Assembly (NCBI GenBank): GCA_030018745.1 | Contig: JASEHB010000033.1 | Span: forward strand, 1-11,365 | Origin: Desulfatibacillaceae bacterium | GTDB taxonomy: Bacteria; Desulfobacterota; Desulfobacteria; Desulfobacterales; Desulfatibacillaceae | Reading direction: 5' to 3' | DNA length: 11,365 bases | Shown: positions 1 to 5,656 of the stretch, piece after piece | Numbering within the stretch: position 1 is the stretch's first letter | How the letters are laid out: each line of letters starts with the position of its first letter | Notes under the pieces: generated by a model | The model's input: the letters and a program-made list of their open reading frames with translations, nothing else | What the model was told of the DNA's origin: nothing | Database searches by the model: none | Made by a program: the position numbers and the translations under genes

Positions 1-2
1 TG

Positions 3-83
3 CTGATGCCCATTGCAGGCTGGTGTGCAGGTGCCAACGCTTTATCTTTTAAAAATAATATTCTAACAAAAAAGCCCTCTTAA
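3..83 (+). CDS. C-terminal tail of a + strand gene, possibly biotin-synthase-like (partial)
   Basis: The frame starting at base 3 is open from the window edge to TAA at 81-83 and gives about 26 residues. They include GWCAGANALSF and then NNILTKK. The pattern G-A-N-(A/S)-(L/I)-x-F-x3-(I/L)-L-T resembles the end of BioB-type radical SAM proteins, which in many bacteria stop soon after this segment. The stop codon lies in the loop of a strong terminator, which fits a gene end. Only the tail is visible and a second frame is open to 52, so both the frame and the family are tentative. Confidence 0.3.
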   Translation: MMPIAGWCAGANALSFKNNILTKKPS

Positions 84-99
84 TAAAAAGGGCTTTTTT
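68..99. terminator. Symmetric rho-independent terminator
   Basis: A perfect 11-bp inverted repeat pairs 68-78 (AAAAAAGCCCT) with 89-99 (AGGGCTTTTTT) around a 10-nt loop. It ends in six T on the + strand and, because the left arm begins with six A, also in six T on the - strand. It therefore can stop the + strand gene ending at 83 and any - strand readthrough past the next terminator. Confidence 0.85.
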
Positions 100-108
100 C
101 GTTTGCGC

Positions 109-150
109 AAAAAAAGGAAAGCCTCCTCTGCGTTGCAAAGAAGGCCTTCC
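109..150 (-). terminator. Rho-independent terminator of the DctP-like gene
   Basis: Read on the - strand, GGAAGGCCTT (from 150) pairs with GAGGCTTTCC (ending at 116) in a 10-bp stem with two G-U pairs, and is followed directly by seven T (115-109). It begins about 20 nt after the stop codon at 171. Together with the symmetric hairpin at 68-99 it isolates the two converging genes. Confidence 0.85.
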
Positions 151-170
151 CCAAATTTTGATGCGTCAGC

Positions 171-1625
171 TTAATACTCTATGCCAAGCGATTCAAGCAG
201 CACGGAATCTATCGCCCCTGTTACGGGGAGGCCTTTTGCCTGCTGATACTGCTGGATGCCCCGGTAGGTGACGGGGCCGAAAATGCCATCTATTCTGGAC
301 GGATAGTAGCCCATTGGCTGAAGCTTGGTCTGCACCTGGCGGATGAGTTCGCGGCGGCTTTCCCAGGCGGTTGTACGGGGCTGCTGGGTCACCTGCCTTG
401 GGGCAGGCGCAACCGTTGGGGCTGCTATTTTCTTGTCATCCTCATCCAAAGCCTGGGGTTTTTCCTGGTAGGCCTTTTCCACCTCTGCAAGGGCTGCGCG
501 GGCATCTGCCGGGGCAGCCGGAGCAGCCGGAGCAGGCTGTGCAGCCAGAGCTGCCCTTCTCTGGGCTGCGGCCCTCTGGGCTGTGGCCACTGTCACGGGT
601 TCACCCCTTCTGTAAGAAGCCAGATAGCGTTGAACCTCAAGAAGCAGCTCTCTTGGATAAAGCTCTCCTGAAAGGTCGTCATAAACCCTGGAGGCCGCAG
701 CTTTGATTCTTGCATGATTTTCAGGGGTCACGGTCACAAGCTCCAGGCCATAGTGGAGCATTCCTTCAAGGCTGCGCTGGTTATCCTTACGGGTGCCATC
801 CGTAAAGGCTGCGGTTATGGCGTCACGGCGGGCATCAAGCTGCTGGCGGTATTCAACGGGCAGAATCTGCCACTCGCTCATGTTGATAAGAACCGTTGCA
901 GGCGCGTAACGGGTTTTCATGGGGTTTATGTACTTGCAGGAGGTGTACATCTGGCTGCCCACCTGGTAAATGGCCGGGCCTATGTTGCTGTCAATTTCGC
1001 CGGTCCGGTAGGCTGTGGGGGCCTGGGTGGGCGGCAGGGGTATGGGCTGGGCGCCAAGGGCCTTTAACATGGCCCTTTCCTGGGGGCCGTACCAGGTCTG
1101 GAACCTGGACTTGGCAAAGTCCTCAAGGGTGTCAAAGCGCCACTTGGAGGAATAGATCTGGTCAAAGTCCTGGTCTATCCACAAAAAGAGCTTGAAGCCG
1201 TACTGGGAGAAATAGTAATCAAAGGTGGAGAACATCACCGCCCTTATATAGTCAACCTCATTGTAATCGTTGAACAAAAAGGGCAGGCCCACAACAGAGA
1301 ACTCCGGGCAGGCCACTGAAGACCCGTGGCCCGTAAGGCCTGCTCCCTGAAGCTGGCCTATGCGCATTTTTTCCAAATACTCCTCATCATTGCCCATTAC
1401 CCCGCCCCAGTAGATTTTGGTTCGGACCGAATCATTTGTGGAGTCTTTGATATAGGGAAGGACAATGTTGATGAACTGCTGGGCATAACCAAGGTGCTGG
1501 GGTGCAAGGGATGCAACCCGCCAGCGGTAAACTTCCCGCGGCTGGGCCTGGCTGGCGCTCGGCGCCAGCAGAATGAACAGACACACCACAAGGGCGATGG
1601 CCAAAAACTTTTTCCCCTGATTCAT
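171..1625 (-). CDS. TRAP/DctP-type periplasmic solute-binding protein with C-terminal peptidoglycan-binding domain
   Basis: The 484-residue product begins with a clear signal peptide (KK, hydrophobic stretch about 7-21, likely cut after SQA at 25-27). Residues about 34-345 read as the DctP family: VASLAPQHLG, YLEKMRIGQLQGAGLTG, LPFLFNDYNEVDY, WYGPQERAMLKALGAQPIPL. This family captures organic acids in the periplasm and passes them to DctQ/DctM permeases. An Ala/Pro/Gln-rich linker (about 348-423) leads to residues 424-484, a PG_binding_1 domain (VQTKLQPMGYYPSRIDGIFG, then QYQQAKGLPVTG). A normal DctP protein ends near residue 340, so the last 140 residues are an addition. The ATG at 1625 has AAAGGAGAG just upstream. 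No dctQ or dctM lies in the window, so the protein may be an orphan receptor or serve a distant permease; the ligand cannot be read. The added domain may tether it to the cell wall. Confidence 0.88.
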   Translation of the reverse strand: MNQGKKFLAIALVVCLFILLAPSASQAQPREVYRWRVASLAPQHLGYAQQFINIVLPYIKDSTNDSVRTKIYWGGVMGNDEEYLEKMRIGQLQGAGLTGHGSSVACPEFSVVGLPFLFNDYNEVDYIRAVMFSTFDYYFSQYGFKLFLWIDQDFDQIYSSKWRFDTLEDFAKSRFQTWYGPQERAMLKALGAQPIPLPPTQAPTAYRTGEIDSNIGPAIYQVGSQMYTSCKYINPMKTRYAPATVLINMSEWQILPVEYRQQLDARRDAITAAFTDGTRKDNQRSLEGMLHYGLELVTVTPENHARIKAAASRVYDDLSGELYPRELLLEVQRYLASYRRGEPVTVATAQRAAAQRRAALAAQPAPAAPAAPADARAALAEVEKAYQEKPQALDEDDKKIAAPTVAPAPRQVTQQPRTTAWESRRELIRQVQTKLQPMGYYPSRIDGIFGPVTYRGIQQYQQAKGLPVTGAIDSVLLESLGIEY

Positions 1626-1724
1626 AATCTCTCCTTTATATGGGAATTGTCCCGGGTGAAGGTTTTGTTTACAGGTTTGTGGTTACTGTCGGCGTCATTT
1701 TGAGCCGCTTGAGTTAAGGCAGAA

Positions 1725-1743
1725 TTATTCCCGACTGGAATAA
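1725..1743. promoter_or_regulatory. Perfect dyad TTATTCC-N5-GGAATAA in the DctP leader
   Basis: A 7-bp inverted repeat with a 5-bp centre lies about 100 bp upstream of the DctP-like start and about 20 bp downstream of the best -10 candidate. The form suits either an operator for a dimeric regulator or a small leader hairpin. No regulator family is implied by the sequence itself. Confidence 0.35.
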
Positions 1744-1761
1744 CATACTTATGCTGCTGAT

Positions 1762-1791
1762 ATAATATAACATCAACAAGCCGATGAACAA
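1762..1791 (-). promoter_or_regulatory. Candidate sigma-70 promoter for the DctP-like gene
   Basis: On the - strand TTGTTC (1791-1786) is followed after 18 nt by TATTAT (1767-1762) in a locally very AT-rich stretch. This would give a leader of about 130 nt. Several overlapping -10-like hexamers exist (TATATT, TTATAT), so the exact position is uncertain. Confidence 0.3.
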
Positions 1792-1937
1792 GAACTGAAA
1801 GCAAGTATTATCTGGCGCAGGACTTTTTATTGCTATAGACTGATTCAACTTATTGATAAAGCATAGAAAGCTTGAAAAAGACCGCCGAAAAATTTTCGTA
1901 ACCGCTTCCCTGCCAAAGGATTTTTGAGCCTGTTTCG

Positions 1938-2783
1938 TCAGTTTGCAAAATTGCTCTTATTGGCTTTTTTGGGGTTGTTTGCCTCTTTCATGCTGCGAGG
2001 CCCTAAAAAATCGCCGTCATAGTCAAAGGCAGGGGGCTTGGAGAGATCCAGCACCCGGTGGTAGCCCGGATCATCCTTTTTGCGGGTTGCAGAGCCGCCA
2101 TCATAACAGCGAAGCACGCCCCAGGCCCCGTGCCACTTCCAGCCCCCGTGCCGGTGGCCAAAGAGAATGACATCCACATTTTTGTGGCGGTCAAGAACCT
2201 CCTGGAGGCTTGAGGCATCCCGCAGGGCATGGGTCCAGTTGGTGTCAAAGGGGTGATGGTGCAGGTACAACACCCTGCAAAAGCAGTTTTTCACATCCCC
2301 AAGGCCAAGAAGAACATCAAGCCTTTCAAGCTGGCGCTCTCCCAGGCGACCCTGGGCGCCCCACATGGTGTTCTTGTCGTCCGCCTCCTGCTCCATGGAA
2401 TCAAGGCCGATGAAGGCAACATTGCCGATGAGTCCGGGCCGGTCGGAGCGGCCCAGCAGGGGGTAGGTGGGCGCCGGGTCATTGTGGAACTTTTCGTGGA
2501 AGAGCCTGCCCACTTTTTCCGAAGGGGATATTCCGCTTCCGTAATCGTGGTTGCCGGGCGCCACAAGCACCGTGAATCCGGCGTCCTCCAGCCTTTTGAG
2601 AAGCATAACAGCCTCATCAAGCTGATTTTCGCGCCAGCCGTTGTCCACAATATCGCCTGTAACCACAATAACAAACTGCCAGGCAGGAGTAAGGGATGCG
2701 ATGATGTTGCCGATGATTCCCGAAAAGCGCTCGGCGCAGTCCTGATAACCGATGTGAATATCCGAAAGGTGAAGAACCTTCAT
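1938..2783 (-). CDS. Calcineurin-like metallophosphoesterase
   Basis: The 281-residue protein has the full metal-binding set of the calcineurin-like phosphoesterase family: D-x-H at D8/H10 (LSDIHIG), GDIVD at 43-47, GNHD at 77-80, HHHP at 175-178 and GHRH at 209-212. These bind two metal ions and hydrolyse phosphomono- or diesters. The N-terminal placing of SDIH and the size recall the CpdA/Icc cyclic-nucleotide phosphodiesterase group, but the substrate cannot be decided here. No signal peptide is visible, so it is cytoplasmic. The C-terminus is short, polar and Lys/Asn-rich. The start MKVLHLSDIH is the usual one for the family although the Shine-Dalgarno site is weak. It lies 153 bp downstream of the zinc-ribbon gene on the same strand; whether they share a transcript is unclear. 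Confidence 0.88.
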   Translation of the reverse strand: MKVLHLSDIHIGYQDCAERFSGIIGNIIASLTPAWQFVIVVTGDIVDNGWRENQLDEAVMLLKRLEDAGFTVLVAPGNHDYGSGISPSEKVGRLFHEKFHNDPAPTYPLLGRSDRPGLIGNVAFIGLDSMEQEADDKNTMWGAQGRLGERQLERLDVLLGLGDVKNCFCRVLYLHHHPFDTNWTHALRDASSLQEVLDRHKNVDVILFGHRHGGWKWHGAWGVLRCYDGGSATRKKDDPGYHRVLDLSKPPAFDYDGDFLGPRSMKEANNPKKANKSNFAN

Positions 2784-2879
2784 GTGCGCATCTTTCGCCA
2801 GCAGACCGGAGTTTGCAAAAAAAGCTACAGCCCTGAAAAGGGTTTATTTTTATGGCGGAAAGCGCTGCAAAGGATATTG

Positions 2880-2896
2880 CCTTGCCTGCCAAGGCT
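2880..2896. repeat. GCCTTG-CCTGC-CAAGGC inverted repeat, near-copy of the GCCTGGCAAGGC element
   Basis: A 6-bp inverted repeat lies about 97 bp upstream of the phosphoesterase start. On the + strand CTTGCCTGCCAAGGCTG differs from bases 10911-10927 at two of 17 positions. No T-run follows on the - strand, so it is not a terminator for the zinc-ribbon gene. Confidence 0.4.
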
Positions 2897-2936
2897 GCAA
2901 ACCATGTATAACAAAACCCGCCAAAGCTCCGGCTGA

Positions 2937-3386
2937 TTATTGCCAGAAGCCGGTCAGGCTTATCTGAAGCTGGGTGCGGAAAGGCCTCAAGGCGTTTTTG
3001 GCAATGCTCACAATGGGCAGGCGGTTGTTTCCCTGGCGGTATTGGCTCATGGAAAAATCAAGCTGCATGAGTATTGCCCCGCGCTGGCCTACCTGGCGCA
3101 CAGCCTCAAAAAAGGCATCTGCAAATCCGGGGTCTGCTGCGTCCGGCTCCCCGATTATGCGGATATTGTCGCCCACCACTTCAAAATCGCCCCGGCCGGA
3201 TCCGGGGATTTTATTTTCATGGGGCAGGGGAGGCTGCAAGGGTGAGCGGACTTCATCTGCCGTGCGGATGACCCCAGGAATGTGAATTCTGGCCTGGCAG
3301 TGGGGGCACTTGGCCTGTCTGCCTGCATTGCTGTCAGCGGTGCTCATGGAGCTTTGACATTCAGGGCATTTAAATGAAATGGTCAT
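2937..3386 (-). CDS. Zinc-ribbon protein with unrecognised C-terminal domain
   Basis: The frame extends up to 3476, but the ATG at 3386 is preferred. It places the family-like start MTISFKCPEC first, has AAGAAA upstream, and leaves a promoter candidate (3448-3476) outside the gene. The product is 149 residues. C7-P-E-C10 and C27-P-H-C30 form a compact zinc ribbon of the MJ0042/zinc-finger type often found at the N-terminus of bacterial proteins. A polar linker (about 40-60) leads to about 85 residues (GDFEVVGDNIRIIGEPDAAD, then FADAFFEAVRQVGQRGAIL and LDFSMSQYRQGNN) that look like an alpha/beta fold and that I do not recognise. No signal peptide or membrane segment is visible. It sits alone between the HD hydrolase and phosphoesterase genes. 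Function unknown. Confidence 0.7.
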   Translation of the reverse strand: MTISFKCPECQSSMSTADSNAGRQAKCPHCQARIHIPGVIRTADEVRSPLQPPLPHENKIPGSGRGDFEVVGDNIRIIGEPDAADPGFADAFFEAVRQVGQRGAILMQLDFSMSQYRQGNNRLPIVSIAKNALRPFRTQLQISLTGFWQ

Positions 3387-3447
3387 GGTTTCTTGAAAAG
3401 GCCTGCTTGAATAATATCGTAAATTCCTCTTTGTTTGCGCTTTTCCA

Positions 3448-3476
3448 ATAATAGCGGATTTGCTTTTTAAAGGCAA
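3448..3476 (-). promoter_or_regulatory. Candidate sigma-70 promoter for the zinc-ribbon gene
   Basis: On the - strand TTGCCT (3476-3471) is separated by exactly 17 nt from TATTAT (3453-3448), matching the consensus hexamers at 4/6 and 5/6. A start about 7 nt further would give a leader of roughly 55 nt before the ATG at 3386. It suggests that this gene is expressed separately from the ior-tatD-HD operon, from which a 173-bp gap divides it. Confidence 0.5.
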
Positions 3477-3559
3477 TGCAAAGAAAAGGAGAAAAAGACT
3501 CCCCGAAAGGCAAAAAAACCTTGCAGACAGGAGCAGGCCGGATGCTCATGGGCATGGTG

Positions 3560-4138
3560 CTATCTTTGGCTTTTAAGCCCCACCCACCATTTGTGTGGAT
3601 CAAGGCTCATGGCAGCCTGGGCAATGGCCTTTGCCGTATCTGAAGAAAGCCTTTTTGTCGTGTTTTCCACCCACTCGTAAACCTTGTAGCCAAGGGCCTC
3701 GTATTCCCTGGCCTGGAAAAGGCATTCCAGCAGATCTGCATCCTTTAAAAGAATTGCCTCCTTTGTGGCTCCTGCCTCGATTTCCAGGTGCAGGGAGTCA
3801 AGCAAATCCCCAAAAGGGGCTGGCAGGCTATCCGCCTGATCAACCACCGCAGCTCTCTGGGCCTTGTCCACATCAATGTAATTCTGAACAACCTTGTGCA
3901 AGTCGTTTATGCGGGCTTCCGGCACATCATGAAAAACTGCCATGAGCAGCAGCTTTTCCAAATCCGCTCCCTCTTCGCGGGCCAAAAATGCGGCAATCAC
4001 CGCTGTGCGAAGGCTGTGGTCTGCCACGGATTCCGGGTGCTTTATGCCTGCGGCCCACCAGCCGGAGCGGGCAACCCTTTTCAACTGGCCCACCTCGTGG
4101 ACAAAGCGGCCTATTTTTTTGGCATCGTCATTATTCAT
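3560..4138 (-). CDS. HD-domain phosphohydrolase, YfbR/HDDC2-like
   Basis: The 192-residue protein carries the HD signature in the order used by the YfbR/HDDC2 5'-deoxynucleotidase group: HPESVADHS with H41, FHDVPEA with H70-D71, and LKDADLLE with D133/D135. These residues bind one divalent metal. WW at 27-28 just before the first motif also resembles that group, whose members release phosphate from deoxynucleoside monophosphates; substrate specificity here is inferred. The size is usual for the family. The ATG overlaps the tatD stop as ATGA (4138-4135) and has no strong Shine-Dalgarno site of its own, so translational coupling to tatD is likely. No convincing terminator follows: a T7 run near 3512-3518 lacks an adjacent stem. 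Confidence 0.85.
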   Translation of the reverse strand: MNNDDAKKIGRFVHEVGQLKRVARSGWWAAGIKHPESVADHSLRTAVIAAFLAREEGADLEKLLLMAVFHDVPEARINDLHKVVQNYIDVDKAQRAAVVDQADSLPAPFGDLLDSLHLEIEAGATKEAILLKDADLLECLFQAREYEALGYKVYEWVENTTKRLSSDTAKAIAQAAMSLDPHKWWVGLKSQR

Positions 4139-4941
4139 GGAGCACCGGGGGCGGCAACTTCGGTTTCGTCAATTCCGTAGAGCAAAAGGGTGTTCTGAAA
4201 GGTCTGCTCTGCCAGCTTTGCTGGCTCATCCCCCCGCAGGTGGGCAAGCTCAAGGAAGGTGGATTTCACAAAGGCAGGCTCGTTTCTGCGAAATTTATTC
4301 CTCTCCGGGCTTGGAACAAGATATGGGGCATCGGTTTCCACAAGAAGGCGATTTGCAGGAATGGATCTGACCTGGCGGCGAAGCTCCTCACCCCTGGTTT
4401 TGTTGGTCACAATTCCTGTTATGCCGATAAAGCAGCCCATGTCCAGATAAGAGGAAAGCTCTTTTTTTGAGCCGGAAAAGCAGTGGACAACGCATCCCTG
4501 TGGCGGCAGGTGCGCCTTTAACATTTCCAGAAATCGGCCCTTTGTGGAGCGCTCGTGGAGAATGACAGGCAGGCCAAGCTCTGCCGCAATTTCAAGCTGG
4601 CGCACAAACCAGCGCTCCTGATCCTTCTGGGGCGAGAACATCCGGTCAAAGTCCAGCCCCGTTTCGCCCCAGGCCTTTACCTTGGGCCGCCCGGCAAGAC
4701 TTACAAGGCTTTGCATAATTTTTTCCGAGCAGCTCTTGCAGTCGTGGGGATGAACGCCCAAAGAGACAAAGAGGCCAGATGTGGCGGCAGCTATTTCAAG
4801 GGCGCGCATACAGGTTTTTTGGGTTATGCCCACAAGCATCACCCCAAGAACACCTGCCTCGTGCGCACGGGCAAGAACAGCATCGCGGTCATTGTCAAAG
4901 GCCCTGTCATCAATGTGGCTGTGGCTGTCAAAGAGTCTCAT
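4135..4941 (-). CDS. tatD: TatD-family metal-dependent hydrolase (DNase)
   Basis: The 268-residue length and every metal ligand match the TatD family: H7-S-H9 (DSHSHIDD), E93 in GETGLDFDR, H129 in ILHERS, H153 in VVHCFSGS and D204 in ETDAPYL. The family forms TIM barrels with two metals; characterised members have 3'-5' exonuclease activity on DNA or RNA or D-aminoacyl-tRNA deacylase activity. It is cytoplasmic. The gene starts 24 nt after the iorB stop and overlaps the following HD gene by 4 nt, so it is an internal gene of the ior operon. The name follows the family; the paralogue (TatD, YcfH or YjjV type) cannot be decided from one sequence. Confidence 0.92.
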   Translation of the reverse strand: MRLFDSHSHIDDRAFDNDRDAVLARAHEAGVLGVMLVGITQKTCMRALEIAAATSGLFVSLGVHPHDCKSCSEKIMQSLVSLAGRPKVKAWGETGLDFDRMFSPQKDQERWFVRQLEIAAELGLPVILHERSTKGRFLEMLKAHLPPQGCVVHCFSGSKKELSSYLDMGCFIGITGIVTNKTRGEELRRQVRSIPANRLLVETDAPYLVPSPERNKFRRNEPAFVKSTFLELAHLRGDEPAKLAEQTFQNTLLLYGIDETEVAAPGAP

Positions 4942-4965
4942 GGTTTTACTGCGCCCGCCTTTTAT

Positions 4966-5553
4966 TTAAGAAGCAGCCCCAAAGCCAAGCTCAAAGGCCT
5001 TTAAGTTGGCTGGAACGAATTTTTCCTTGGTTGTGGTTTCAATGGCCTTTTTAACGGCCTCCGGGCCGAATGGCAGCTTGCCGGTGGCAGCAAGCGCGCC
5101 CACAAGAACCATGTTAACGGCCAGGGGGTTGTTGGCCTGGCGGGCAAGCTCCAGGGCATCAAAGGCTATGACCTTTTTGGTTTTTTTGGTCATCAGGGCG
5201 AGCATATCCTCGATTTTGGGATAAACGCCCTTGCCAAGGGCCGCCGTAAATGGCGGCAGGGGGCTTGTGGAGGTTATCACCCAGGTATCGGCGTGGGCGC
5301 GGTTTAAAGCCCGCAGGGTTTCAGCAGGTTCAAAGCCCACAAGAATATCCGCCTCGCCGTCTGAAATGATGGAGCTTGCCGCGTTGCCAAAGATTATTGC
5401 AGACTCCACCACTCCGCCGCGCTGGGCCATGCCGTGAATCTCGCTCATGTGCACGGGAACTCCGGCAAAAAGGGCTGCCTCTCCCAGAACCTTTGCTGCA
5501 AGGAGGTTTCCCTGCCCGCCAACCGCCACGATTATAAGCCTTACCACTTGCAT
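4966..5553 (-). CDS. iorB: Indolepyruvate:ferredoxin oxidoreductase, beta subunit
   Basis: The 195-residue protein is the gamma-domain type subunit of 2-oxoacid:ferredoxin oxidoreductases: GGQGNLLAAKVLGEAA from residue 12, HGMAQRGG at 40-47, and a C-terminal part ending in helices with KFVPANLKAFELG. With IorA it oxidatively decarboxylates indole-, phenyl- and p-hydroxyphenylpyruvate to aryl-acetyl-CoA with reduction of ferredoxin, an oxygen-sensitive step in aromatic amino acid breakdown (or the reverse synthesis). The ATG has AAGGAAAAG about 8 nt upstream. It follows iorA after a 103-bp gap that contains an inverted-repeat element. The length is normal. Confidence 0.93.
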   Translation of the reverse strand: MQVVRLIIVAVGGQGNLLAAKVLGEAALFAGVPVHMSEIHGMAQRGGVVESAIIFGNAASSIISDGEADILVGFEPAETLRALNRAHADTWVITSTSPLPPFTAALGKGVYPKIEDMLALMTKKTKKVIAFDALELARQANNPLAVNMVLVGALAATGKLPFGPEAVKKAIETTTKEKFVPANLKAFELGFGAAS

Positions 5554-5593
5554 GAGTTTCTTTTCCTTGATTATTTCGTATTCAATTTCTTTA

Positions 5594-5626
5594 AGCGGCC
5601 AGAGCCTGGCAAGGCCTTGCGCCGCT
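5594..5626. repeat. Inverted repeat in the iorA-iorB gap containing GCCTGGCAAGGCC
   Basis: AGCGGC (5594-5599) pairs with GCCGCT (5621-5626), and inside lies the 12-bp perfect palindrome GCAAGGCCTTGC (5609-5620). Bases 5604-5616 are identical to 10914-10926 upstream of the radical SAM gene. It could be an mRNA processing or stabilising hairpin, a regulator site, or a short palindromic repeat. It is about 51 bp upstream of the iorB start. Confidence 0.45.
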
Positions 5627-5656
5627 CAATCAATGAGCCTTTGGAAAATTTTTGCC

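Larger units (their letters stand above)
1626..1937. other. 312-bp gap upstream of the DctP-like gene
   Basis: No convincing gene is present on either strand. It holds the Shine-Dalgarno site of the DctP-like gene, a perfect 7-bp dyad at 1725-1743 and a weak promoter candidate at 1762-1791. No canonical terminator follows the phosphoesterase gene that ends at 1938; the only hairpin there is the short palindrome CGAAAAATTTTCG near 1886-1898 with no T-run. Confidence 0.6.

Noticed and set aside
505..545. Short direct repeats (GCAGCCGGA units) in the DctP-like gene
   Set aside because: They simply encode the Ala/Pro-rich linker and need no other explanation.
1886..1935. Possible sigma-54 promoter (TTGGCAGGGAAGCGG on the - strand) and short palindrome
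   Set aside because: The GG and GC pairs are too close for the -24/-12 spacing, and the palindrome CGAAAAATTTTCG is only 6 bp per arm in AT-rich sequence.
2229..2936. 235-codon + strand frame opposite the metallophosphoesterase
   Set aside because: It mirrors the phosphoesterase codons, has no recognisable motif, and ends in the gap that carries an inverted repeat.
3387..3476. 30-residue N-terminal extension of the zinc-ribbon protein up to 3476
   Set aside because: The extension is not zinc-ribbon-like, it covers the promoter candidate, and an ATG with a ribosome-site-like sequence begins right before the conserved CPEC motif.
3495..3545. Possible terminator after the HD hydrolase gene
   Set aside because: A seven-T run exists on the - strand, but the nearest stem (GAGCA/TGCTC) is 5 bp long and over 10 nt away. 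The other stem there relies on G-U pairs.
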